Shown in pieces: positions 10,724-23,060 of a stretch of DNA of 64,000 nt (the first letter of the stretch is position 1; each line of letters opens with the position of its first letter). The position numbers and the translations under genes were made by a program. The stretch is taken from contig CM060175.1 of the NCBI GenBank assembly GCA_030549775.1, forward strand, positions 78,214,245 through 78,278,244, written 5' to 3'. The notes beneath the pieces are model-generated. The model searched no databases and had not been told where the DNA came from. It saw nothing but the letters and a program-made list of their open reading frames with translations. This DNA is from Tamarix chinensis (Eukaryota > Streptophyta > Magnoliopsida > Caryophyllales > Tamaricaceae).

Positions 10724-13700
10724 GGAAAGAGAAGCTTGTGTGGTGGTTTTGGATACAAAATTATGGAGTGTAAGTAAAATAAAGAGGGAGAAAGGAGAGT
10801 GGGCAGTATTTATATGTATATGTATGAATATATATATGGACATATGTGCATGCGTGGATTGAATTTGGGAAAGGAAATGCAAGAGGTGTAAGGGAAGGCT
10901 CGAGTAGTGGTAGAGAAGAGTAGAGAGGGAAGTTAATGAGGGATGGTGGAGTGTTGGGGTGAAAAATGTAAGTTTTGGTGATGGTGAGTATTTATGTTGC
11001 GTAAGGATAAAAGGAAGAAGGAGGATGGCAGGGAGTAGGGTGTGTGTGCGTGCATGTCTTCAAAGATGAAATAAGAAGAAGAAAAAGAAGAAGAAGAAGA
11101 AAGTAGAGGAGATGATGGATGATTGCAGAAAAGCGATGGGTGATGGTGCAAGTTGTAGCAAATTTCAAACATTATGGCTTAGGTTGACGGGAGAAAGGAG
11201 AAGAAAGAAAATAAAAGATTTAGGAGTTAGTTTAGGTGGTTTTAGATTAGCCAAAATAGTTAGGATTAGTGGAAATTTTAGCGGATTTTGATTTTGGTTT
11301 ATAAATTATAATTTATCTGAGTCAAGGTTTCGGATTCGATTAAAGTTTTGAGATTAAAAAATTGGGTTAAAGCTAAAATAAGATTAAAAATAAATTAGGG
11401 CATTAATAATGCATGATTAGGATAAGCAAATGTTTTAGATATTACACTGGATGCCATAAAGCTTTGGTACAATAATTAGTTTGGGAAAATAAAAATAAAA
11501 ATGGTGACTTTGAAGATCACCGATATTATTTTATGTTGTTATAGTAAATTGTGCTAATTGGCTATGAGTTATGCTACAAATGAGGTATCAAAATAAAGCA
11601 TATGTTTTTTGGTTTGTCGCTAACTTTATGGTTCACGAAAACAATAAGTATGATAAAAGTTATAACTAAAATTGTGAAAAAGTGCAAAATCTATCAAAAT
11701 CTATTTTTTTATGTTAGGCTCGACCTTTGGGGTTTTTGGTGGGTTATTGTTGTTTTTAATTTTATTGGATTTTTTAGGTATTTTACTTCAAACTTAATGC
11801 AAAATATAATATCATTCGGATGAGCATACCATGATTTATGCTTGAGCATTTTTAAGGCAATTTTTTGAACAAGTTGTGAAAAGCTAAGTTTTTAGCTAAG
11901 ATCTTTGGATTCTCAACCTTTTTAATTAATTTCACAGCTACCTAATTAACCCTTGTATTTTCTAGATGAATTTTGACATATAACTTGTCATGATTTGAAC
12001 ATGCTATATGTTTTATAAGTAAAATAAATCTAGTATGCTTTAGGCATATTCAAAGTGTCATTCTCTAATCGTCCTCTTAATTACCATATGTAGGGTTCAA
12101 GTTAAATTAATAATGATTTGTGGATAATAAAGGAATTAAAGGTAAAATGTCCTTTAAAGACGTTAAGTATGTTATTAAGGGTCAATGGTTGACTATTGAT
12201 TATTAACATTGACCCTTGAACCTTTGTTTTAATCATTGATCATTCACTTTGACGAGGAATAGTAAAATTCTTTGACAAGGAATCGTGACATTCCCAAATA
12301 TGGTACATAGCCTTGTTTTATAGTTTTTGACCTTAATATATATCATAAATTTATCCTTTGAGTTAAATAATCCACAAATCAACCTTGGCATTCAATGTAA
12401 GATTAAACACTTATTGTGATATGCATGTTTTATGAAATAAAAAACACTTGTGAAACATTTGGTGCAATCATTATAAAACACAAGAGGCGGTGGGTGCTTC
12501 TTTAGTGTTTCATATAGCTGTAAAACACAAGAGACCCTAATTGGCTAGTGGTTCGGTACCTTTTTTACTCTATTATGTTCTACGAACCATTTTATAGGGT
12601 ATGCACACTTAAGAACTAAAGATATATCTAGTTGGTAATATACCCACCATGGTTAGATGAACATGGGGATGGGTAAATATAACCCAAGCCATCGTGGCAT
12701 TAGGTGACACAAGTGGGGTAGATGAATGAGGTCCATGTACAACACCCATGTCCCTAATGTCCATCGATGGTGGACCAAGAATGGTCCTTGTTGTTGATTT
12801 TAAGTGATTTATCTTCCTTTTAGTATATTTTATATTCTCTTTTAGATGGGTATAACATTCTTGATTTAATGAGTATAATCGGCTTCATGTTTCCCCTTGA
12901 TTGAGATTACATGCATATACATGTTTTATATCTTGTGGATTATGCCATTGTTGCACATCATGGCTAAAGTGCATATTATGATCATTATTATTTAGTGCTA
13001 GTATATTTATATATGATGAAATGTTACATTCCATGCAAATCTTGCTTACCTATATTAATTAGATCTTACTAGTATGGCATGTCATACTGGTATGGCATAT
13101 CATACTGATGTGTTGTAGCACTCCCCAAATTTACAAATCAATTTTTTTTATTATTTTTAAACATTAATTGTGGAAGCTAAAATAGTAAATTGTAATGTGT
13201 TACTATCACACTTAGTACTGATCATATTTTCTCTACTGTTCTATTACCAAGTTCTAAGGTTGAAATCATTGATCTACTTACATTAATAATATAATTGTAT
13301 ATCAAAGTGGTAAGATGATGAAGGCAATTTAACATCATTTAAAATAGAACCAATTGTCAGTGGTTATAAAATATCGGTGAAAGGAAATATATGAAGATAA
13401 TAAGAATTATAGAATCTTATGGAACAAAATATACCAATCAAATTATCGGATAATTCTAAACTCTCAACCCAAATATTAGCCTTCAACATACATTGCAAGC
13501 TAACCTGCAAAGGTCATTTCCCATTGAATAAGTATTGAATCATGAAATGGAACCTTTTAGTACAATAGTACTGAGTAACACATCATATAAAACTAATATA
13601 AAAACCACAGTAATCGTTCGTATAACCACATTTAACTATACATACACTATTTAAAATACGATAATCGTTCATATAACCACATACCACCAAGGTCATATAC

Positions 13701-13974
13701 TACTTATATTCATTCATCTGGAATTGAGTGAAACTTACTAATATAACATCCAAAAGATGCTCCATGTAGTATAACTAGAAATAACATCATCCTCAAACCA
13801 TAACCATGATCACAAAGTTCATTATCAATACCCGCAAATCTCAATCACAAGTAAGTTCACTAGCATAGACCAATAACAACTAGCATCATAGCTAGGCATA
13901 AATGCTACTACATAACCATCCATTAACCATTTTGATTCCAATAATGATCATTCTAATTATTTATTTACATTGAA

Positions 13975-14410
13975 TTTAGGAACCCCACTATTCTCGATTG
14001 GTGGAACAGAAATAAAGTACAAATTCAGGGTAAGACGCTCCTAACCACTATTCTCAACCGGTGGAACGATTCCAATAATATACAGCCAGGGGTAAAACAC
14101 ATCTGGCCATTATTCTCATTCAGTGGAACGGGCAGGTATAATAGTCCTGACTCATGTGGTGTTTCACTTTAAGTGAATAGTATCTTTTCAATGGTTATGA
14201 TCATTCAAGTGATTCATTTAATTTGAGTTCGGAAACTCCACTATTCTCAATTGGTGGAATGGTAACATAAATACATCTATAGGGAAAAATGCTCCTGGCC
14301 ATTATTCTCAACTGGTAGAACGGTTACAATAATATACTACCTAAGGTAAAATGCATCGGACCACTATTCTCATTCAGAGGAATATGCAAGTACAACAGTC
14401 TTGACTCATA
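13975..14410 (+). repeat. S-family tandem repeat in S2
   Basis: Two larger units (about 13975-14205 and 14210-14430). Each has several CCACTATTCTC ... GGTGGAACG segments and each closes with a TTTTACTTTAAGTGA-like segment. Confidence 0.75.
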
Positions 14411-15336
14411 TGATATTTTACTTTAAGTGATTAATATATTATCCATAATTATTTATTTCAAGGTCATTATACAAACACATAGATGGCATGAATGACACAT
14501 ATCCCATCATATCCTTTTAAGGAAGAACCATAATCCCTTATGAAACCCTAATTTCGTAAGTCTAACATAACTTCTCTCTCGATACACATTTTATCACCTA
14601 ATTCAATCATCCTTAAAATATTATTATTGACAAAATAACCAAAAATCAAGGTTTAACTCTGACTTATTACACATGTGATAATATAATGCCTTTAGGGTTA
14701 CTATTCACATTCCCACAAAATCCTAATTACACAATTTAATCATACATCTTTCCTAAAGATCCATATAACCACAAAATTTAATATACACTCTCAATATATT
14801 ATTATTGACATCATATATAAAAATTGAGATCTAATTCCCACATTTTATATATGTGATTATATACCCTTACCATTACTATTAACCTTTCACCACAAAACCC
14901 TAATCCTACAATTTAATCATATGTTTCTTTTGAGACTTATGTGACTCCCAAATTCAATATGCCTTCTTAAAATGCTAATATAACCATTATGTCCAGAAAG
15001 CAAGGTTGAACTAAAACAATTCCTACACATGATAATAGTTTTGCCCCTAGGGTTGCTATTTCCATAAAAAACCCATTTTCCTCATTTATTAGACTTAGAC
15101 CATTCATATTTACTCCAAACTTTTCACATAATATACTTAAACTATTTCTAACCTCGTATAACATTAAAATACCCAATATCCCATCTTTAACTCATATTGA
15201 CCAAAATGCCCATGAGGTAACTAAAATACATATTTCTCCACCCAAATCTCACGATTCCCATTATGAATGACTTTCAACCTCCAATGGCTTCTATCATCAT
15301 AAGAATGCATAGGCACCATTATATATATAGGTACTT

Positions 15337-18300
15337 CGTAACACCCTTAATTTTTAAACTAGAAAATTTTATTTTTAAGATAATGTGGAAGTGTTTGAAA
15401 AATAAAACTAGAAAATATTACCACCATATCAACCATGAGAGAGGTGTGATCACCACTTAACCCATACTTGATGTACAACAAAACAGAAAAATGAAAAAAA
15501 AATATGCATGCTCATAATATAAATGTGACAACACAAGATAATAAGGGAGAGAACAAAATTATAGATAAAATAAGTATAACAGTTTACAAAACCAAATATA
15601 GGAAATCAAGCTAGAAATTTAAATAACTTAAAATACAAAAATTTCCTAATGTAGTGGGTAAAACACTTCTAACCGGTTAGCCTAACTATTAGGCATAGTC
15701 ATAAACACTCAACCCCAAGCAATGACCCATTAATGACCCATTAATGAACCACATTATCACCCTCAGTATACTCTAATTGAGAGTCATAACCCTAAAAATT
15801 ATCCTCTACTCCTCAGACCAAAAGCCGGATCATCACAATGACCACACAAGTGTAGTATCAATATAGTAAAGTACTAGTAAAATATATTACCCAAAATAGG
15901 GTAAGGCTCATGCAGCACATTGAATTCACATAGCAACATGGTGATATCATACCAATACAATTTCAGCACTTAATCTCAAGTAGTAGTACACCAAGATATG
16001 CTTGCATGGAAATCATGGAAATATAAGAAATACTATAAATACATCGTAATCGATACACTATAACCATATTAGAATTATTCCTTTAGTGACCACACAAATT
16101 TCAATTAATAAGATAGTTTATTCGGTTGCACCCAGTTTTCCACCATGAACAAAAGTCATGGCAGCATAAATAATCACAATGGGATACCACACCTACCACA
16201 AAAGGTCAGGATACATCGAAGGGCTTTTCTTTGGGGATATCACACCCACCACATGTGGTCGAAGTATACTAAGGGAGCTTATGTTGGGATACCTCACCCA
16301 ACACACCTTGAATGTCTCTACCGTAAGGGCTAAAAATTTGGGATACCATACCCCCAATCAATGGACAATATAAAGTGTTAGGGGCCTTGTACTGGGATAT
16401 CTCACCCACACAAATTGGACACCAATGCCATGTCGACATGCCACAATATAATCCTATACCTCAAAGATATGCTCATACCCTCTATTAGCCACAACCCAGT
16501 AGAGAAGGAAATAGGTAATAATTGAAAATATAACCACACGACGATCCACCCACCAACTCCCGATAGCTACCTCGAGAGTCAGAGAAAAAAGCTCAAATGA
16601 AATCTTATACCATTATTATGTATTTTCAAGTGATATCACAAATCATAATAAAATCAACACATAACCACGTAGGTGTTTCCAAGTGATAACACCAAACACA
16701 ATCAAATTCCAATATTAACCAAATTAGTATTTTCAAGTAACCAAACACATCACATGGTATAAAAGCCACCAGTAGGGTGTTTCTAAGTTCTAACACTAAA
16801 CTTAACCAAATTCAAGTCTCAAATACCATCATGATAATTCTTAGTAAATCAAGGCAATCATAGTTGAAATCATAATTTAAATGTCGTAAATACATAGAGG
16901 TATCAATATAAAAGGCCTAAGAGAAACACAACAATGTATAAACAAACCAGGCAATATTCAGTCGGACTGGTCGATTGGTCCCAAGGACAAGTTGATTGGT
17001 CTAGTTGTACTAGACTTGAACAAAAAAAATACCAGAGAACCAGTCGATTGCTTGGCCTCACCGATTGACTATTCATGGGAACCAACTGATGGGTTTAGTC
17101 TAACTGGTCGATGGGTCTAAGTAGAGACCAACCCATTTTAGCATGTAGAGAAACTAGTCAATGGGTTTGACCAACTGATTGACTGGTCATAGAAACTAGT
17201 CACCTAGTTTGGTTTAACTGGTTTATGGGTCTAAGTAGATACCAACCCATTTTGGCCTATAGAGTCTAACCGATTGACCGGTTTAGAAACCAACCTACTA
17301 GTTTGGTCCAACAGGTTGATAGGTCTAAGTAGAAACCAATCCATTTTTAGCCTACAGAGAAACTAGTTGATGGGCTTAACCAACCGATCGACTGGTCATA
17401 GAAACCATTTGACTAGTTTGGTCCAACTGGTCAATGGGTCTAAGTAGAGACCAAACCATTTTGGCCTATAGAGAAACCAATTGATGGGTTTGACCAGCTG
17501 ATCGACTATTTATCAAAACTAGTTAACTATTTTATCAAACCAATTGATTGATCTTGAGACCAATTGATTGAAAACTCTAAACCATTCGACTACTCGCAAA
17601 TCCAGTCGATGGGTTCGAGGAATAGGTCAATTAGTCTTGGCAAAATAGTACCCATACTTACGATACAAACTCCAACTTTTACCACACTTTTCCATATTTA
17701 TCCTAGCATACTTCTATGTCATAACACATATAAAGTACATGTTGCACACATAAAATCACATAGAATCACATGGATATATGGTAATGTACATACTTAAATG
17801 AATCATGATCCAATGGCTAACTTATGCATAAAAATTAGAGAAATCTGGCAATGCTAACTTAGAAAGAATTATACCATAAGCTCAAATTATAGAATATAAA
17901 TTAGATCATACTCACATATACACCAAACACATGGAATCCCAATAAACCACAGAACCTTATTTATGGTAAGGATAAGAATGAATTACCTTGAAGCAATTCT
18001 TGTAGCATAAAAGCTCCTACTTGATGGCTATCTAGCATAATCTTGATTCCTAATAGAATAAAAGTTAAAAGCATTAAAAATAATCTTTCAAAACTTCATT
18101 ATATTCAAGGAAAATTAAAAGAAGAAGAAGAACACAAAACATCACATTTTCCTCAAAATTAGGGTGTAAGGAAAGAGTTGAAATCTTCAACCTTTCTCAA
18201 CCTTAATTCTTCTTTTCTTAAGAAAAACAAGGGAAAAATAAAACCAATATTAGAAGAAGAAAAAAATAATACAATGGTCACACAAAGAAGGGAGAAAACT

Positions 18301-19098
18301 AGAGCAAGTCTTTATTTTTTTTCCTCTATTAAAGAGAAGGAAAGGGAAGAATGTAGGGATATTCAACACTTGAGAAATTTTCCACCAAGGAAATAGAGAA
18401 AAGAGCAAGATCAATAAGTGAGGAATGAAAATAGATTAGAAATGAAAGGTATAGAGGTAAGCTGGGTTGATATTCATAGAAGAGAGGGATATGCAACTCA
18501 TAAAGTTTAGTGTGGACAACCAAGAAGTGAGGGCTAGCTTGATTCGATAATGGGGGGTTGAGTGCAGAAGGAATAAACATGGCAGTGGTTTGGTAATTCA
18601 GGAGATAGTGTAGAAAGTCAATCTCGTAGCCCAATTGCCAGAAGAGAGAGGCATAGGTGAGGGAGAAGAGAGAAGGTGAGGCTTGCCACAAAAGTGTTTT
18701 TTTTTTTATTATTTAAAAAATGGCCAATTAACATTATATAATGATCTAAATAATGTGAAAATAATCCCAAAGAATTAAACATTCTTATTAGCATAGTTGG
18801 AATATAATAAGAAGTTTTCATAAACATTAGAGAGAAATTCAAATCAAAATCAGAATCATATATGAAATTGTAAGACAACCATTCGATGGGTTTGGGAAAA
18901 CCATTCGACTGGTTTGTCGAGAACAAGAATATCAATTCCTTAGCTCACCAGTAGATCGGATAGGCAAACTAGTTGATTGTTACACTTGAAATTCACATTT
19001 TTTTTAGAATTTCAAGCCCATTCCAAAGCAAAATTAATTTATTTTATATTAACATAATTTTAAATATATTTTGAAGGATTTTGGGAGGGGTTATTACA
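15337..19098 (+). mobile_element. Solo LTR S3 (3762 bp), nested in S2
   Basis: Starts CGTAACACCC (first T mutated to C) and ends GAGGGGTTATTACA, with perfect 5-bp duplications TACTT at 15332-15336 and 19099-19103. It holds a diverged 114-bp tandem array (17050-17560) and a purine-rich 3' part with short (GAA)n. There is no internal retrotransposon sequence. It inserted into S2, so it is younger than S2. Confidence 0.93.
17050..17560 (+). repeat. About 114-bp tandem repeat array in S3
   Basis: The landmark GGTCTAAGTAG recurs at about 17115, 17229, 17323 and 17438, giving spacings near 114, 94 and 115 bases. Between the landmarks are short alternating motifs of the type CTGGTCGATGGGT and CCGATTGACTGGT, so each unit is itself built of smaller related pieces. 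Similar motifs recur in S8 (34330-34480 and 35640-35930) and near the 3' ends of S7 and S11. Confidence 0.8.
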
Positions 19099-20520
19099 TA
19101 CTTAACTGTGACATGCATCTTTATGCATGGTTTAGCATGTAAAACCTTATCAGGCTTTTCTAAAAATTCAAAACACATACTTCCATACTTATCAATCATT
19201 AAGGCATACTTATTAGGTTAAATATCATGATATACTTAAAATGACCAGATTATCCCTAGGGCACACAATAATACTTATCATGCTAAAAATATACTTAGGC
19301 ATATTCAACCTATCACAATGAGCGTACATAACATATAGAATTTACTTCCGACATAAAACCCATTTCAACATGATTTCATATACATAATAATTATCCAAGT
19401 TAACATGATCCATTTCACCAAATTTTATGCTAAAGCTTTTAGGCAAATAATTATAACATAACAGACATATGTAATGAAGTTTACACATAAAAAACCCTAC
19501 TGTGCTATGATGCGATATTTTACATTTTAGTAGAGGATAATAATTACCTGCTTTTCAGCAAAAGCACAATTTTATCGGTAACCTCTTAAAAATGATTAGG
19601 CCTCGCTAATCAAACTTTATACCTAAAAATAATATCACAAGTACTATATTAATATTTAATCAATAAAATAATATTTTTATTAAGGAGGAAAATTACCAAA
19701 TTACCATTGAGTGAAATATGGGTATTATTATTATTATTATTATTGTAACACTCCCAAAATTCACTCCTGAAAAAAATTTTTTTGAATGAATAAAGCGGAA
19801 GCTAGAAGTGAATCTGGGGAATATTACCACCACATCTAACACAAGATAAATGTCCACCATCTATCTCATGCTAGATGCAAGGCTAAAACCTGTCAAACAG
19901 AATTTTAAACATCAATGCCGTAAGGATAAAGTCCCACAAGGAGATATCCACAGGCAGATGACAAGTGAATCAATTCACTAAATAAAATCATCGTTGAATC
20001 AATCAGCGGAACCTGCGAAATAAATCCGAATTTTAAAAGCTTATCAGAGTACGATAAATTAAAAGTTAATTACAATACCCTTGATATTTTAAATACAACA
20101 CTTGAAATTTCCAGACATAAATACAATTAAACAAGACCAATCCCGATAGATCAAATTCCGGATTGCCTACTCTCTCAAGTCAATTCTTCCACCCAAATAT
20201 AATATTCGAACTGAAACCTGCACAAGAGATCTGCTCCCCACCATCAGTGGATCATCACATGACCCATTCAATCAAGGTAGCATCAGTACGGGTCCAGTAC
20301 TGAGTAAATCAAGACAACCCATCTCAGGGAAGGAAACATGAAACACATAAGATATGAAAGACTATAGCTTACAATTCTTATACTCAATTATACATGTGTA
20401 CATTACTAGACATGACAACACATGAGATACAAGCGTACAAGAAATCACGATCGCATACTAAACAACATCAATCCAACGATCTGATAATAATCACTATTAC
20501 ATCCGATTTTATTTACTTAC

Positions 20521-21131
20521 GATGAGTTCAGGGACCCCACTATTCTTAAACCGATGGAACGGTCTGAAGCACCTCTCGGGGGCAACACACCCGAGCCACT
20601 ATTATCATTTGGTGGAACGAATTCTACACCTCTCAGGGCAAAACGCTCCTGAGCCACTATTCTGAACCGGTGGAACGGCTTGAAGCACCTCTCGGGGATA
20701 ACACACCCGAGCCACTATTATCATCCGGTGGAACAGATCCTACACCTGGTCCTGACTCATGTAATCTTCCACTTTAAATAATTAGTGTCTTATTCATTAC
20801 TTAATTCATATCATATTCTTATTCACGATGAGTATAGGGCCCCGCTATTCTTAATCCGGTGGAACGGACTGAAGCACCTCTCAGGGACAAGTCACCTGAG
20901 CCACTATTCTCATCCGGTGGAACGGATTCTACACCTCCCAGGGCAAAACGCTCCTGAGCCACTATTCTGAATCGGTGGATCGGCTTGAAGCACCTCTCGG
21001 GGACAACATACCCGAGCCACTATTATCGTCCGGTGGAACGGACCCTACACCTCGGCCCAACTCACGTGATCTTCCACTTTAAATGATTAGTATCTTATTC
21101 AATGATTTTAGCCGACCGTAAACCGGGCCCA
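20521..21131 (+). repeat. Two-level tandem repeat in S4 (2 x about 306 bp)
   Basis: Two units start at 20521 and 20827 (GATGAGT-A/T-CAGGG-like) and close with CTTCCACTTTAAAT about 305 bases apart (20766 and 21071). Each holds four shorter segments in which CCACTATT(C/A)T is followed by CCGGTGGAACGG. These alternate with links reading ACACCTCTCAGGGC or GAAGCACCTCTCGGGG. CCAC and GTGG in each segment can pair as a small hairpin. Confidence 0.9.
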
Positions 21132-22689
21132 CATAAATAATTCCATGGCATATAGATACAGCATAGAGTATCAAATAATTTCAAATCCGTACTCAACCAT
21201 TCACCTACTCAAATACATATCATATTCAACGTCATACTAATATGCATTGGCACTGAGGCTATGAATTCATACATACATAAAATTTCCACACAGAAAACAA
21301 CATACACTGGACAAGATTAAATGATCAATAAGCATAGTCATCACCTTCCACTCGGAACAGAAATACATCCAGATTCTATCATAAGTAAAGGTAAGTAATG
21401 ACTTACCTCAATCCGAAGCTAGCTAAGCAAATTGAGAAAGAGGGAGAGCTATCGAAAGCTCGACAATCCACGAGAAAGTTTTCCTAGATCGCTGATAGAA
21501 ATCGGAACTAGGTTAGAAACTATCTTATCAATTAATAATTCACATATTCTAATTAAATAAACACAAATGATCTTTATTGGAAAACGCATCCAGAACTTAG
21601 GACTCAAGAGCATAGCTCTATTAAGATTTAAGATTAAAATATAAATCAAATGATTTAAAACCGAAAGACAGAAATCGATTTGATAAAAGACACACAGCAC
21701 AATCGATTTTATAAAACAATCCCTGAAGATTAGGGTTTTTAAATGCCTAAACTACGAATCGACCAAATCACTTTTATTATCTCAAATTGGTAGTTTTAAA
21801 ACACAATTAAATTAATTTTAGATAAATCTAGATAATCAATTTCAACAAAACAATATTCCGATTAACCAATTCAAGACGATCCATTTTCAAAATTAGGGTT
21901 TTAAAGCCCACGACACAAACTCAGGTAATTCAAATCAAATAATTCCAATTAAAGGTATTAGAATATAATTAGGATCATTTCCACTACTTCTATAAATTAA
22001 ATTTTAGAAAAACAATTATACAAATAACCAATTTCATAATCTCACTTGAAATCTAGGGTTTTAGGCCCGAAAATGCAATTCGGTTGAATTCTATTAATTT
22101 AATTAAATTGAATGTTTAGAAATGCAATTAAACACATTTTATAACATATCAAATAATCGATTGATCAAAATCGCTAAAAGAAATACCCAATTTAGCACAA
22201 TTAGGGTTTTTGAGCCCGGAACGCAAATCCGATCAATTCTTGCTAAAATATATAAATTGACGGTTCGGAAATAAAATTAAATACATTCTTATATAAATTG
22301 TATAGTCAATTGAATAAACCGACCCGATTACACAATCCAATTTAGACCCGCAAGAGTTTTGACCTAAAAATCCAATTCCGATTAATTACACACAATTTTC
22401 CCAAATCAACACTTCCGATATGAAATTAAATACATTTAAAAACATATTGTATAATCAATTTATCCAAAATCGCCAAATTGGTCGGGTCCGAAAAATTTGG
22501 GCATAACCCGGCCTAAAATTCAATTTCCCAAATTTCCAACACAAACCATACAATTAACATATCCAAATCAATCTCACAGCACATATATACATAATTAAAC
22601 AATTAATTTAGCTTATCACAAGCTAAATCACACTCAATTAATCAAATTAATATTAGGGTTTTCGGATATTTATACCAAACGAAAATCAA

Positions 22690-23060
22690 CGAAATCGGAG
22701 CAAAGGAAGGCTGGAGAAGCTTCGTCGGGGACCGAGGGTGGCTCGCCGGTGGTCGGGAGATGTCGACGGTGGCCGGGCGATGGCGGCGCAGCCTGCGTTT
22801 GCTGCTCGTCGCTGTTGCAGCGCGCGGTTGCTGCTGCCTTCTTCGGCTGCTGTGCGTGGCTGCTGGGCGCGGCTGGTGGCGGTCAGTCGCGTCGCCCGTT
22901 GTGGCCGGCGGTGGCTGGTGAGCGATCGACGAAGGAGGAGCAGGGAGGAGGTCGGGGCTGGGGTTTCTAGCGCAGAAAACAGGGAGCACGAGAAGGAGAG
23001 AAGAGAAGAGAAGAGGAAGAGAAGAAGAGAAAAGGAAAAGAAGAGGGGCACCGGTCGGGG
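22690..23060. other. GC/CG-rich block in S4
   Basis: A compositionally distinct block with many CG dinucleotides followed by a purine-rich tail. Open frames of 70-130 codons exist on both strands here simply because stop codons are rare. They share no recognisable domain and are not called as genes. Confidence 0.6.

Larger units (their letters stand above)
7894..11446 (+). mobile_element. Solo LTR S1 (3553 bp)
   Basis: Starts TGTTACACCTCG and ends GATATTACA, with near-matching 5-bp flanks CTTGA / CTGGA (4 of 5). The first 150 bases align with the starts of S7, S9 and S11, including a GTAAATATG zone and a segment ending CATCAATCACAAGGCTAAAA that is also in S9. The interior carries the family's tandem repeat and a purine-rich 3' third with (GAA)n. 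No primer-binding site, polypurine tract or coding internal region adjoins it, so it is a solo LTR. The ORFs seen inside it come from low-complexity sequence. Confidence 0.85.

Noticed and set aside
10513..10882. Glutamate-rich ORF and its leucine/phenylalanine-rich counterpart on the other strand
   Set aside because: Both are translations of the (GAA)n microsatellite in S1.
20521..21131. CRISPR-like array of repeats
   Set aside because: The spacing and spacers are themselves repeated, the genome is eukaryotic and the array is inside an LTR. It is a two-level tandem repeat.
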